A stretch of DNA of 64,000 nucleotides from CAYTGM01 sp964437365 (GCA_964437365.1 CAYTGM010000004.1:199188-263187), one strand, 5' to 3'; positions 1 through 9,677 are shown, counted from the stretch's first letter. Notes: generated by a model not told the origin, from the letters alone. Program-made: numbers and translations.

Positions 1-2
1 TT

Positions 3-557
3 GATCCAGATGCTACTGTCTACACAGGTAACCCCACAGGGTTTCAGAACATTCCGGGATTCTTTTCGGACATGATCGTTGATCAGGTGATTGAACCCGC
101 AAGCTGTACAGCCATGATCGTGCGAACCTCAACTCCTCCTACGACTTCTACCGATATAGATTCCGATGACGATGGTGTCATCGATATATCAGGTTGGACG
201 ATTATTGATTCCGTGGGGATGCTTGATGATGGAACGAACGACATTGCTTACGGGGCGATTAACTTCCGTGCCAGCGCGGGAGGGATTTCGAGCACCGGAC
301 CATTCGTGACAATTCCTCACCCCACGAATGATGAAATCGGTTACATCGCACGCATCCCGGGTGCCGCCATAGATAGCGTCAGCCCATCCGATTGGGTCGC
401 AAGTATTACAGAAGCCATGACAGGATCTGCCCCGACCTGGACCTTGCCGGTGGGCCACACAGAACCTTCCACTTTTGAAGGTGTTGTCGTGAGTGATCAT
501 ATCGGTGCTGCTAACAGCTCGCTGCCTGTTGAGCTGGATATGTTTCTGGTGGAGTGA
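3..557 (+). CDS. C-terminal part of a secreted/surface protein (lamin-tail-like segment), 5' truncated by window edge
   Basis: The reading frame is open back to the first base, so only the last 184 residues are present. An acidic DxDSDDDGVID stretch followed by GWTIIDSVG and a DDGTNDIAYG segment resembles lamin-tail-like domains common in large secreted proteins of PVC-type bacteria. The rest is Ser/Thr/Pro rich with no cysteine pairs, membrane segment or recognisable sorting signal at the C-terminus. No function can be assigned. An extracellular structural or nuclease-associated role is typical of proteins with this segment, but that is inference. Confidence 0.6.
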   Translation, partial: DPDATVYTGNPTGFQNIPGFFSDMIVDQVIEPASCTAMIVRTSTPPTTSTDIDSDDDGVIDISGWTIIDSVGMLDDGTNDIAYGAINFRASAGGISSTGPFVTIPHPTNDEIGYIARIPGAAIDSVSPSDWVASITEAMTGSAPTWTLPVGHTEPSTFEGVVVSDHIGAANSSLPVELDMFLVE

Positions 558-568
558 CGAAGGCATGA

Positions 569-595
569 GCTCCGGCGTCACAAAGGCGCCGGAGC
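569..595 (+). terminator. GC-rich hairpin after the surface-protein gene
   Basis: A perfect 9-bp stem GCTCCGGCG / CGCCGGAGC with a 9-nt loop begins 12 nt after the stop codon. No T-run follows, so it is terminator-like rather than a classical intrinsic terminator. Confidence 0.5.
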
Positions 596-808
596 AACTC
601 CCGAAGCTGAATCACAGGCTGAGACCTATTTCCTTTCCTTTTCAGCCTGATCGGATTGCTGTCCTCATTGAGCGTTGCCGGCCTCTTCTCCCGCAGAGAA
701 GTTGAACCACTCGGGAAATCGCAGGAAATAGAATGACCTTCAGAAGTAAGGGTTAGGTAGGTGGAGAGCGAGAAGGGTGGATCTGTGTGCTTGGAAACGC
801 AGTCATCG

Positions 809-900
809 TGGTGCAATTTCGAGGCTTTCAGGTGCTCAGGGCTACTGCTCGCAGCCAGCATATACTGAGCAGGACTTCTGAAGACCACTCCAACCCTCTT
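809..900. repeat. Dispersed intergenic repeat, copy A
   Basis: This segment aligns with 60070-60160. Two exact blocks, TTTCGAGGCTTTC (817-829 and 60080-60092) and TGCTCGCAGCCAGC (846-859 and 60109-60122), are 29 nt apart start-to-start in both copies. They are followed by a similar TATAY..CAGGAMTTCTGA region. Neither copy looks protein-coding, and both lie in gaps. Confidence 0.6.
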
Positions 901-1267
901 TTAACCTGACCCCAGCCCGATTGCCACCTGCATCTGTATGCAGCCTGAAAGCAGGAGGAATGCAGGAGGGAACGAGGTTGATGGGTTAGGGTACGGTGAA
1001 AGCGCTGTGAGTTTCGTTGTACCGATTGGTTTGAGAGGGTTTGTTAGCTAACCTGATGCATGATCATGAGGGCAAGAGGCCCGAGTTCTACGTAAGTATC
1101 GGATTTTCAGACATCTGCATTTAACGAACAAAGCTGAGTTCAACCATCTTCACCAATGGAAATAGAGTCAAATCTCCTTGACCGATCCAGGCTAAAAGCG
1201 ATGATTTTCAAACCTTAACGCCGAATAATGACTAATTGCCCTTTGAAGACTGCCTGTTAAGGTCATT

Positions 1268-2770
1268 TTGCTGACTGTTGGTGTGAATTGCCCCATGGTT
1301 GATGAACAGACTGGTAAGATCGGACTGAATGCCCCGGAGTTTCTTCGGGACAGCAAGATGATGCTCTCACTGCTTAAGCTGAAGCGGCAAAAATATGCTC
1401 TCATGGGTTCGGCCTTAACGCTCGACGTGTTGATGCTGGTTGGAGCATCGATGCTCTCGCTCTACCTGCACTTTGGATCGCAGATCCCGATAGAGCATGC
1501 AGGTCTGCTTCTTTATTCGTTTCCAATTACCATCGCGTTTAAGATTATGCTCTTTTTCTTCTGGAGCATGTACGCCGACGAGGCTTTTCGCTTTAAGGGC
1601 GCGACCTTTCTTCGAATCGTCGAGCTGGCGACAATTGGTGCGTTGATTGAACTCGCGGTCACCTCACTGATCATCCTGTATTACTTTCCCGATCAGTATG
1701 AGTTTTCGAGGCGTGCTCTGGTTATCAAAGCTGGATTAGAGATTGTTGGACTCACACTCGCTCGCTCTGCCCTGATCAGCTATTCGAACAAACATACACT
1801 TCTCCAGCACAGGACGCTGATCATTGGGTCCAGTGATGAAGTTAAGAGCCTTGTGGGTGATCATCCCAAGTCAATTGATCGTCAGATTGTCGGTTTTGTT
1901 GATAGTGCCGAAGAGCGCGAAGACCGGTCGAATGATCTTGGCATTCCCTGTCTCGGTACGCGCGAGGATGTGCGATCCGCCATCGCAGATTATGGAATCA
2001 CAGAGCTGATCTATACGGGAAGCCCTGCCATCAGAGATGAAACTCTGATGCTGATCGGCGAGCGACATATAAGCGTCAAGATTTGTCCGAACACCATTGA
2101 GACAGTCAGTTGTCGTATGGACACGGTCGATGCAAATGGGATTCCTCTCATTGAAGTCAATAGAGCGCTGCTCTCCTTCCCCAATATTTTTCTTCGAAGG
2201 ATGTTTGACATTGTTTGCTCTGGAGTAGGCCTGGTTCTCTTCGCACCATTGCTGATCGTCCTGTGGACTTTCTACAGAATCATGTATGGCGGGCACCTGT
2301 TTTTCGTTCAGAAACGAATTGGTCAGAACGGACGCCTCTTTGATGTCTATAAGATTCGTACGATGGTGCTGGACAGCGAGAAGCATACAGAACCGGTGCT
2401 CTGTAAGAGTGATGACCCACGCGTTCTCCCCCTGGGCTGGCTGCTTCGCAAAACCCACCTGGATGAACTTCCGCAGCTCTGGAATGTCTTGATGGGCGAT
2501 ATGAGTATCGTTGGGCCACGCCCGGAACGCCCGGAACGTGCTCAAGAGTTTATTGAGAAGGTCCCTCTCTATTCCATGCGTCATATCGTGAAACCAGGCC
2601 TTACTGGACTTGCTCAGATATGCGGCGCCTACAATACCTATTTTGAATACAAACTCCGCTACGATCTAATTTACGCTTTCAACCTCTCGCTGATCCTTGA
2701 TCTGAAGATCCTCTTCTATACACCCAAGTATATTCTTTCCGAAGTTTTTGGCGAGAAGAATCAGTACTAG
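1268..2770 (+). CDS. Polyprenyl-phosphate sugar-1-phosphate transferase (exopolysaccharide glycosylphosphotransferase)
   Basis: It initiates repeat-unit synthesis by moving a sugar-1-phosphate from a UDP-sugar to undecaprenyl phosphate at the inner membrane. Four hydrophobic segments lie at about residues 45-165, a Rossmann-like CoA_binding_3 region at about 180-285, and one more membrane segment at about 312-335. The PF02397 catalytic region follows, with FFVQKRIGQNGRLFDVYKIR at about 344 and LDELPQLWNVLMGDMSIVGP then RPE at about 397. The TTG at 1268 has an AAGG 5 nt upstream; an ATG at 1295 is the alternative start. It heads the polysaccharide locus, 31 nt ahead of a GT4 gene. The family is clear; the sugar is not. 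Confidence 0.92.
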   Translation: MLTVGVNCPMVDEQTGKIGLNAPEFLRDSKMMLSLLKLKRQKYALMGSALTLDVLMLVGASMLSLYLHFGSQIPIEHAGLLLYSFPITIAFKIMLFFFWSMYADEAFRFKGATFLRIVELATIGALIELAVTSLIILYYFPDQYEFSRRALVIKAGLEIVGLTLARSALISYSNKHTLLQHRTLIIGSSDEVKSLVGDHPKSIDRQIVGFVDSAEEREDRSNDLGIPCLGTREDVRSAIADYGITELIYTGSPAIRDETLMLIGERHISVKICPNTIETVSCRMDTVDANGIPLIEVNRALLSFPNIFLRRMFDIVCSGVGLVLFAPLLIVLWTFYRIMYGGHLFFVQKRIGQNGRLFDVYKIRTMVLDSEKHTEPVLCKSDDPRVLPLGWLLRKTHLDELPQLWNVLMGDMSIVGPRPERPERAQEFIEKVPLYSMRHIVKPGLTGLAQICGAYNTYFEYKLRYDLIYAFNLSLILDLKILFYTPKYILSEVFGEKNQY

Positions 2771-2801
2771 ATCAATTCCTTATCCCGAGCGAAGCCATTC
2801 C

Positions 2802-4166
2802 ATGACCGACGACCAACCTTCTGAATCGGTGATGCGTCCGCTTCATGTTCTTTCTGTCAGCCCTCCTCATTTGAACGGTTACAGCATGAGGACTCACAAT
2901 ATCCTGAAGACGCAGATGGAACTTGGCCTCAAACCACGGGGTATTACAAGTCCCTATTATCCGCTCCCCTGCCTGAATGAACGGAAGGCTTACCAACTGG
3001 ATGGTATCTACTATCATCGTGTTCCGAATAAGAAGTTCATCCAATCAAGTACGGATACGAAAGGGCTTTCGACAGGAGAGACACATACAAATGTCTATCC
3101 AAAGCGGGGGCTCAAGAAACTGGCATCTCAGCTCCACACAGCCGTGATGAGTATTCCTCAGGCTCGAAGCTACTTCTATCCGCAGATCGTTCGTCTTGCG
3201 AGGAAGCATCGAGCAGACTTGATTCATGCACACACGCCCTTTCGAAACGCCTGGCCTGCCTACTGGGCGGCAAAGAAACTTGGACTCCCCTTCGTCTATG
3301 AGATGCGAGGTCTTTGGGAAGACACCGCTGTTTTGAGTGGTAAATTCACAGAGAGTTCGCCCATCTATAAGACGTTCAAGCGCATGGAGACGGAAATCCT
3401 CAAGCGCGCCGACGCAGTCATTTGCATCAGCGAGGCTCTTGCTGCAGATGTCGCCGAGCGGGGTATCGACGACAAAAAGATATTTGTCTGCTCAAACGCT
3501 GTGGATATGAAGTCGATAGAGCAGCAAGTTGAGAACGAAGAACTGAAGCGTGAGATTGAGGGTAAACTCAACCGACTCAAAGATACGACAGTCTTCGGTT
3601 ATGTTGGAAGCCTCAGGGACCTGGAAGGGATCGACTTTCTTGTCGAAGGCTTCTCCAGAATCTGCAAAGTCAGGCCTCAAGACAGACTGCTCATTGTTGG
3701 AGGAGGCGATGAGAATTATATACGGAAGCTGAAGCGCCGCGCAGAAGAACTTGGAATGAAAAAGGAGATTGTTTTTCAGGGCCCTGTTGAGAATACGAGC
3801 ATTGGGGTTGCCTACAATCTTATCGATGTACTGGCCATAACTCGTCGTAACTTTCGCGTTACAAGTCTTGTCACGCCGTTGAAGCCTTATGAGGCGATGG
3901 CGCATGGCAAAGTGGTACTCTTGCCGTCGCTTCCAGCGATGTCTGAAATCGTCGAGGACAATCAAACGGGGCGCATCTTCGAATGCGGTAACTTGGTGGA
4001 TTTCGCGGAGAAAGCACTGTTGCTGGCAGAACCGGAAATCAGGAGTGCCATGGGACTCAAAGCCCGGGAATACGTCCGTCGTAACAAGCTTTGGCAGCAT
4101 TCCGTTGCTAAGACTTCAGAAGCTTATTGTTTTGCTAGAGTGATGGCAGAGAACAGGACGATCTGA
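2802..4166 (+). CDS. GT4-family glycosyltransferase, XrtA/PEP-CTERM-cluster type
   Basis: A retaining GT-B glycosyltransferase that adds a sugar to the lipid-linked precursor in the cytoplasm. It has an N-terminal acceptor-binding half (HVLSVSPPHLNGYSMRTHN) and the segment HAHTPFRNAWPAYWAAKKLG then LPFVYEMRGLWED. That segment is characteristic of the TIGR04063-like transferases found in exosortase-associated EPS loci. The C-terminal GT4 half has TPLKPYEAMAHGKVVLLPS. The frame extends upstream to a TTG at 2748 inside the previous gene, but the ATG at 2802 gives the usual N-terminus. No exosortase or PEP-CTERM protein is present in this window. Confidence 0.88.
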   Translation: MTDDQPSESVMRPLHVLSVSPPHLNGYSMRTHNILKTQMELGLKPRGITSPYYPLPCLNERKAYQLDGIYYHRVPNKKFIQSSTDTKGLSTGETHTNVYPKRGLKKLASQLHTAVMSIPQARSYFYPQIVRLARKHRADLIHAHTPFRNAWPAYWAAKKLGLPFVYEMRGLWEDTAVLSGKFTESSPIYKTFKRMETEILKRADAVICISEALAADVAERGIDDKKIFVCSNAVDMKSIEQQVENEELKREIEGKLNRLKDTTVFGYVGSLRDLEGIDFLVEGFSRICKVRPQDRLLIVGGGDENYIRKLKRRAEELGMKKEIVFQGPVENTSIGVAYNLIDVLAITRRNFRVTSLVTPLKPYEAMAHGKVVLLPSLPAMSEIVEDNQTGRIFECGNLVDFAEKALLLAEPEIRSAMGLKAREYVRRNKLWQHSVAKTSEAYCFARVMAENRTI

Positions 4167-4322
4167 CTCAAATTCGATTAGAGTTCTCATTCCGGACAGC
4201 GTCATGGAATCCCTGATATTATCGCAGAGGTTTTGTGGTTGACCGCTATTTCAGCGCATGGACAGTAACCGGCCGAAACAGGAAATTTGTTTCCAATCCC
4301 CCGCTGATGAAGTGACGAATCT

Positions 4323-5486
4323 ATGGGTTCTAAATCCTCAAAAACAGAATATAAGAAGGTGCTGACCGTTTTCGGCACACGCCCGGAAGCCATTAAAATG
4401 GCTCCCGTGGTTAAAGCCCTCGCCGCCGAGCAATCTCTCGAAGCAAAGGTCTGTGTGACAGCCCAGCACCGCGAGATGATGGATCAAGTTCTGGAGATCT
4501 TTGAGATCAAGCCGGACTTTGACCTGAACCTGATGAAAAAGAATCAGACGCTTGAAGGCCTGACTGCGCGTGTTCTCGAACGTATGAGTGAAGTCTTTGA
4601 TGAATGGAAACCTGATATCGTCCTTGTTCAAGGTGACACAACTACGGTAATGGCAACGGCCATGGCAGCTTTTTACAAAGGCGTTGAAGTCGGTCACGTG
4701 GAAGCCGGGCTTAGGACCGGTAACCTATACGCTCCGTGGCCTGAAGAGATGAATCGACGTGTAGCTGCAGTTATGACTCGATTTCATTTCGCGCCTACCG
4801 AGCGTTCGAAAAACGCCTTGTTGAAAGAAAACTACTCTGAAGAAGATATTACGGTTACTGGGAATACAGTGATTGATGCGCTGCTGCAGGTTGTTGAGCG
4901 CGTTCGTATAGACCCCATTAATTCAGAGATGAAGAAGAAGTTCGACTTCCTCAATACAGACAAGAAGCTGATTCTAGTGACGGGACATCGTCGTGAGAGC
5001 TTTGACGGAGGCATCGAGGAAATGTGCGATGCGCTCAGGCAACTGTCTGAGATCGAGGGTGTCGAAGTGCTTTACCCCGTTCACCTGAACCCGAATGTCA
5101 AAGAACCGGTCAATCGTCTGCTGGGTCCTTGTGATAACATCCACCTGATTGAGCCACAGGATTACCTGTCGTTTGTCTGGCTCATGGATCAATCTTATCT
5201 GATCATTACGGATTCTGGCGGGGTTCAGGAAGAGGCTCCTTCACTGGGTAAACCGGTTCTGGTTACGCGCGAAACGACGGAACGCCCGGAAGCTCTTGAT
5301 GCAGGAACGGTTAAGCTGGTCGGTACGAACAAGGAAAAGATCGTCAGCGAAGCAACGGCGCTCCTCACCGATGACGAAGCGTATGAAAAAATGCGACGCC
5401 CCATTAATCCTTATGGCGATGGCAAAGCTTCTGAGCGCATTGTATCAGTCATCTGCAAACGCAACTTTGAACCCTTTAATGTATAG
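4323..5486 (+). CDS. wecB: UDP-N-acetylglucosamine 2-epimerase (non-hydrolysing)
   Basis: Converts UDP-GlcNAc to UDP-ManNAc. The 387 residues are full length for the family. Signatures seen are FGTRPEAIKMAPVVKAL near residue 17, GDTTTVMATA, HVEAGLRTG near 124, PEEMNRR, and DSGGVQEEAPSLGKPVL starting at 297. The next gene, 17 nt downstream, encodes the dehydrogenase that uses the product, so the pair supplies UDP-ManNAcA to the polysaccharide. A 156-nt gap separates it from the GT4 gene and may hold a separate promoter. Confidence 0.95.
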   Translation: MGSKSSKTEYKKVLTVFGTRPEAIKMAPVVKALAAEQSLEAKVCVTAQHREMMDQVLEIFEIKPDFDLNLMKKNQTLEGLTARVLERMSEVFDEWKPDIVLVQGDTTTVMATAMAAFYKGVEVGHVEAGLRTGNLYAPWPEEMNRRVAAVMTRFHFAPTERSKNALLKENYSEEDITVTGNTVIDALLQVVERVRIDPINSEMKKKFDFLNTDKKLILVTGHRRESFDGGIEEMCDALRQLSEIEGVEVLYPVHLNPNVKEPVNRLLGPCDNIHLIEPQDYLSFVWLMDQSYLIITDSGGVQEEAPSLGKPVLVTRETTERPEALDAGTVKLVGTNKEKIVSEATALLTDDEAYEKMRRPINPYGDGKASERIVSVICKRNFEPFNV

Positions 5487-5503
5487 ATGATGGATGGTAT
5501 AGG

Positions 5504-6772
5504 ATGAGTATTCAGGCCAGAACAGAAAAACTGACAATCTGCGTGATGGGGTTGGGCTATATCGGACTTCCAACGGCAAGTGTACTCGCCTCACGTGGGC
5601 ATGACGTCCATGGTGTTGATGTAAATCAAAAAGCTGTAGACAAGATTAACGCAGGTGAGACTCACATCACAGAACCAGATTTGGATGTTATTGTTCGCTC
5701 GGTTGTTCAAGCTGGACAGCTCAAGGCTTCACTCGAGCCAAAAGAAGCCGACGTGTTCATAATCGCTGTCCCAACTCCTTTCAAAGGTGACCATCAGCCC
5801 AACCTTGATTATGTCGAAGCTGCGACCAGAAAAATAGCCCCATACGTAAAGGCTGGAAATCTCATCATCCTTGAGAGTACGAGCCCTGTCGGCACCACTG
5901 AAAAGATAGGGGAATGGCTTTCAGAAGAACGCTCTGACATCAAGATTCCCAAGAAGGGGTCCAGCACTGGAGATTCAAGTGACAAGTCTGTCTATATAGC
6001 CCATTGTCCGGAACGTGTACTCCCTGGACATATTCTCAGAGAGATTATCGAAAATGACAGGGTGATCGGTGGGATAGATCCTGTCTCTGCTGAAAAAACA
6101 CGGGACTTTTATGCAACGTTTGTTACAGGTGAATTGCTGGTTACAGATGCGCGTACGGCCGAGATGTGCAAACTAACGGAGAACGCCAGCCGCGACGCGC
6201 AGATTGCTTTTGCGAACGAACTGAGCATTGTTTGCGACGAGTTCGGAATTGATGTCTGGGAGCTCATCTCCCTCGCGAACCGACATCCAAGAGTTAATAT
6301 TCTCAATCCAGGACCTGGTGTTGGTGGTCACTGTATTGCCGTCGATCCCTGGTTTATTATCGATGGAGCGAAGGATAAGGCAAAACTGATCAGATGTGCC
6401 AGAGAAGTAAATCTTGGCAAGACTGAATGGTTGGTGGAAAAGGTCAAGAAAACCGCTGACCGTTTCAAGAACCCGAAAATTGCGTGCCTCGGGCTCGCTT
6501 TCAAAGCGAATATCGATGATTTACGAGAGAGCCCTTCCGTGGAAGTGACGGAAGCATTGGCCGCTACAGGCGAGATCTACGCCGTCGAGCCTTACGTAGA
6601 AGAGCTTCCTAAAGGATTAGCATCTAAAGGGATTATACACTCTAACCTCGAAGAAGCTGTCTCGAAAGCAGACATCATCGTTCTCCTGACCGACCACAAG
6701 GTCTTTCAAGCCTTGGATGTAAATATGCTTAAAGAGAAAGTTGTGATCGATTCAAGGGGCTTTTGGAAGTAA
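5504..6772 (+). CDS. wecC: UDP-N-acetyl-D-mannosamine dehydrogenase
   Basis: NAD-dependent oxidation of UDP-ManNAc to UDP-ManNAcA. The N-terminal nucleotide-binding motif is MGLGYIGLPTASVLASRGHD. ESTSPVGTTEKI and AHCPERVLPGHILREI identify the UDP-glucose/GDP-mannose dehydrogenase superfamily. The catalytic cysteine is C277 in GPGVGGHCIAVDPWF, and the C-terminal domain has FKANIDDLRESPS. At 422 residues it has normal length. A short insertion, KKGSSTGDSSDKS (about residues 149-161), is unusual for the family. It forms an operon with wecB. Confidence 0.94.
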   Translation: MSIQARTEKLTICVMGLGYIGLPTASVLASRGHDVHGVDVNQKAVDKINAGETHITEPDLDVIVRSVVQAGQLKASLEPKEADVFIIAVPTPFKGDHQPNLDYVEAATRKIAPYVKAGNLIILESTSPVGTTEKIGEWLSEERSDIKIPKKGSSTGDSSDKSVYIAHCPERVLPGHILREIIENDRVIGGIDPVSAEKTRDFYATFVTGELLVTDARTAEMCKLTENASRDAQIAFANELSIVCDEFGIDVWELISLANRHPRVNILNPGPGVGGHCIAVDPWFIIDGAKDKAKLIRCAREVNLGKTEWLVEKVKKTADRFKNPKIACLGLAFKANIDDLRESPSVEVTEALAATGEIYAVEPYVEELPKGLASKGIIHSNLEEAVSKADIIVLLTDHKVFQALDVNMLKEKVVIDSRGFWK

Positions 6773-6967
6773 ATCCTTATCAGCTCGCCGTTGTCACCAT
6801 TCACCTGAATCTTTCAAGGTAAACCGGATCAGAACTTCATTTCGAGTTGTGCAGTCCTCATTCGGACTGAACCTTAAGTCATGAGATTCAATTGACTTCA
6901 ACACGTACAACCTTTGAATTCAATCCAATCAGACTGATCTTCCAATCTGTTACAGCGAGCCCTCTCC

Positions 6968-7405
6968 ATGTTTCCTAAATCTTTCTTCCTAATAATTCTA
7001 TTCCTTGGTCTTCTGCCCTTAGGTTCCTGCAGTACCGTTCCGCAAAGTGTGGCGTTACCTGCAGAGGCAGAGAATAAATCATCTGGTGGAGAAGGATGGA
7101 TGAGAATCGCCTGGAATTTACAAACACAGGAAGATGTTTATGGGTTTTATATTTACCGAGGAATCTCCGAAAAAGGTCCCTTTGAGATCGCTAACGAAGA
7201 CATTCTTCCGGGACATGGCACAACTGCTTTGCCAAAAGCATACGAGTTTTTCGATACGGGACTTGAAATCGGAAAGGAATACTTCTACTACGTCACAGAA
7301 GTCAGCACGTCTGGCTACGAGAATAAGTTCACTCCGATTTTCAGCTCTGACGCGAAACCTAGAGATTATTACGTAGAAAAAGGGCACCTTGAGAATGAAG
7401 ACTAA
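6968..7405 (+). CDS. Small lipoprotein with one fibronectin type III-like domain
   Basis: A lipoprotein signal peptide (FFLIILFLGLLPLGSC) places the lipidated cysteine at C21. The mature part is a single Fn3-like domain (IAWNLQTQEDVYGFYIYRG ... YYVTEVSTSGYENK), the same flavour as Fn3 modules in the larger secreted proteins of this window. It ends with the codons GAA GAC TAA, overlapping the ATG of the C25 peptidase gene by 11 nt, so the two are probably translationally coupled and work together at the envelope. The function is unknown; an anchor or partner for the peptidase is inference. Confidence 0.75.
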   Translation: MFPKSFFLIILFLGLLPLGSCSTVPQSVALPAEAENKSSGGEGWMRIAWNLQTQEDVYGFYIYRGISEKGPFEIANEDILPGHGTTALPKAYEFFDTGLEIGKEYFYYVTEVSTSGYENKFTPIFSSDAKPRDYYVEKGHLENED

Positions 7406-9677
7406 ACTTCTTACATTACTTTGTATATTTTCGACTCTTTTTCTGCTCAATTCAAAACCAGTTGATGCAAAACCAATAGGAACTATTCAAGTCGCAGATA
7501 GAGGCATTCAAGAGGTTTCGAATTCGTCTATTTTGTCCGCTGGAATTTATCTTCCTGAAGAGGACTACAACTCACTAGGGATAGAGTTTCGTGGTGAACC
7601 TGTTCCAGTTGAATACGTCTACGACGAATCAGGGAATTTTGAAGCCATTCGCTTCTTTGGTGAAAGTATAGACAGTTACCCTGAAATTGGCCGGCACAGT
7701 TCCACGAATGCTTATATTCTAACCTCAACAGATACTCCACTCTTGATGCAGAAACTTGAAGTAGACGGACCTGTTGAGCCTCTGCCGAAGGGGTTTCAAG
7801 CCTGGAATCAAAAATACTTGAATTACCAGGATAATCCACAGCTGCTAAAGACCAAAGAAACTCATCCGAATTACTACTGGGGAGCTTACTTTGGGCCGCG
7901 TGCGAATAGAGATGATCGTTTCGCGAGGGTGTTTTTTGATCTTGGTAATCTGGATACGGATGCTGCGTCCACATGCACCATCGAGATCGAACTTTTTGGG
8001 AGGACCGACTTGCCTGTCTCCCCTGACCACCTTCTAGAATTTAACTTGAACGGAGAAGTTCTTGGCTCCACTACATTTGATGGCACGACTAGTCACAAAT
8101 ATAAAACATCCGTTCCAACTTCTGTCCTAAAGCAAAGAAATTCACTCATCGCAGATCCTCTGGGAACACTCCCCGAGGCTAGAAAAGTGACACCAGGCAA
8201 AAAGGACGAGAACGGACTCGCCAAGATTGCACTGGATTCTGGAAACCTTCAATCGGTTTCCATTAAATATCCTATCAGCTTAAGCCCCGACGATGATTCA
8301 ATGGAAATGACTTCCTGGACAGCGCAAGAAGATACCCAAAAAAGTAATTCCGTTAGATTTGAGTTTACTGACTTTGAATATATTGATCTGGTAGCATGGG
8401 ATATTGGAAACGATCTTCTCTTGAAGACCGGAGAAGATGGAAAATCGGTTGTCGGCCTGTTGGATGAAAACACACACCTCTGGGCTGCGAATCGTGCGGA
8501 CCTTCGCAAACCTGCCATCAAACTTTTTGACAAGCCCATAACACCAGAATCACTACCTGACCAGAGTTTGATCATTGTTTATCATGACGAATTTAAGGAT
8601 GCTGCTCTTAAGCTTGCGAACCACAAAGAGAACCGAGGTCTGGACAGTCAGTTAGTCAGCATAGACGCACTCTACGATCACTTCAATTACGGACTTAAAC
8701 ATTCGTCCGCTATTCGTGATTTCGTTCGAAGTCTGGTAAATACTAACGAGAAGAGCGAGCGGTATGTCCTCCTGTTGGGAGGGGCAAGTTTCGACACCAA
8801 AGAATTGCGCCCGGAAAAACATGCCCCGAACTTTATCCCATCCATGTATACTCTCTCAGGTTCATATCAGCCAACCTCGTCTGACAATCTACTATCAGCC
8901 ATTGGCCGGGAAGATCCGAATCCATGTCTTCCCCTTGGGCGCCTTCCAGCCCGCACTGCCGATGAAGCGATAGCCATGGTCGATAAGATTATAAGTTTTG
9001 AAAATTCCACATCGCAAGACTGGAAACGAAATATCCTTTTTGCGAGTGGTGAACAGGGGCATTTTCACCAGGCGACGAATGAACTTGCGGGTGAATTGAT
9101 GGATCTACAGCCTGAGTTAAAGATAACCAAAATACACCCCGACCCCGAAGTTGAAAAGGATTACAATGTTTATTACGAGGATTTTACGAACTCCTTCAAT
9201 CAGGGCCAGGCCTTCTTATCGTATATCGGGCATGGAGCAAGTCTGTACTGGCGTTTCAGCATGGAAAAAGGAACGGACAGATTTGGAATCAGAATCATGA
9301 CCCCGGAAAACATTGAAGAACTGAAAAACAAGGGGATGCCAAGCATCGTCTATGCAGGAACGTGCTATACAAATAAGTTTGACATCGAAGATGATGGGTC
9401 AATTGGTCTGCGCCTCATGAAACAACAAGAAGGAGGAGCGGTTGCGGTTATTTCCGCCGCCTATCGTATGACACTGACAGACTCTTTGAGGTTTCAGGAG
9501 GCTTTCGCCCTTCAATTATTTAACGGAGAACACATGACTCTGGGGGAAGCCTATCTTGCTTCATTTGGCCGCGCCAGGCTGAGCCATCATGCAAGAGCAT
9601 CCGTAATTCTCCTTGGTGATCCGTCGCTGGATATTACTTCACTCTACACTTCAAGAGATCCCGAAGCGGGGGGATAA
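7395..9677 (+). CDS. Secreted C25-family (gingipain-like) cysteine peptidase
   Basis: A 760-residue exported protein: a signal peptide, a beta-rich N-terminal region to about residue 390, then a caspase-fold C25 domain. The catalytic dyad is visible as H613 in SYIGHGASLYW and C657 in YAGTCYTNKFD. The downstream family features GGAVAVISAAYRM and VILLGDPSLDI are also present. No T9SS sorting domain follows, so export by T9SS is not supported. The ATG at 7395 is chosen over the in-frame TTG at 7389. It sits inside the polysaccharide locus between a lipoprotein and a membrane glycosyltransferase, so processing of a surface protein linked to the polysaccharide is possible but unproven. Confidence 0.85.
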   Translation: MKTKLLTLLCIFSTLFLLNSKPVDAKPIGTIQVADRGIQEVSNSSILSAGIYLPEEDYNSLGIEFRGEPVPVEYVYDESGNFEAIRFFGESIDSYPEIGRHSSTNAYILTSTDTPLLMQKLEVDGPVEPLPKGFQAWNQKYLNYQDNPQLLKTKETHPNYYWGAYFGPRANRDDRFARVFFDLGNLDTDAASTCTIEIELFGRTDLPVSPDHLLEFNLNGEVLGSTTFDGTTSHKYKTSVPTSVLKQRNSLIADPLGTLPEARKVTPGKKDENGLAKIALDSGNLQSVSIKYPISLSPDDDSMEMTSWTAQEDTQKSNSVRFEFTDFEYIDLVAWDIGNDLLLKTGEDGKSVVGLLDENTHLWAANRADLRKPAIKLFDKPITPESLPDQSLIIVYHDEFKDAALKLANHKENRGLDSQLVSIDALYDHFNYGLKHSSAIRDFVRSLVNTNEKSERYVLLLGGASFDTKELRPEKHAPNFIPSMYTLSGSYQPTSSDNLLSAIGREDPNPCLPLGRLPARTADEAIAMVDKIISFENSTSQDWKRNILFASGEQGHFHQATNELAGELMDLQPELKITKIHPDPEVEKDYNVYYEDFTNSFNQGQAFLSYIGHGASLYWRFSMEKGTDRFGIRIMTPENIEELKNKGMPSIVYAGTCYTNKFDIEDDGSIGLRLMKQQEGGAVAVISAAYRMTLTDSLRFQEAFALQLFNGEHMTLGEAYLASFGRARLSHHARASVILLGDPSLDITSLYTSRDPEAGG

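Larger units (their letters stand above)
558..1267. other. Gene-free stretch upstream of the polysaccharide locus
   Basis: These 710 bases contain no convincing coding region on either strand; the short open frames lack ribosome sites and family features. They hold a GC-rich hairpin just after the first gene, one copy of a dispersed repeat (809-900), and an ACGTAAGTA motif at 1090-1098 that also occurs, with one change, at 25701-25709 in another long gap of the same locus. The distal part is the likely promoter region for the glycosylphosphotransferase gene, but I see no clear -35/-10 pair. Confidence 0.5.

Noticed and set aside
1871..2584. 237-codon open frame antisense to the glycosylphosphotransferase
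   Set aside because: It lies entirely opposite a gene with clear family motifs and itself shows none; typical antisense open frame.
2802..6772. Complete exosortase/PEP-CTERM system
   Set aside because: The GT4 enzyme resembles those of such clusters, but no exosortase, PEP-CTERM motif or PrsK/PrsR pair is present in the window.
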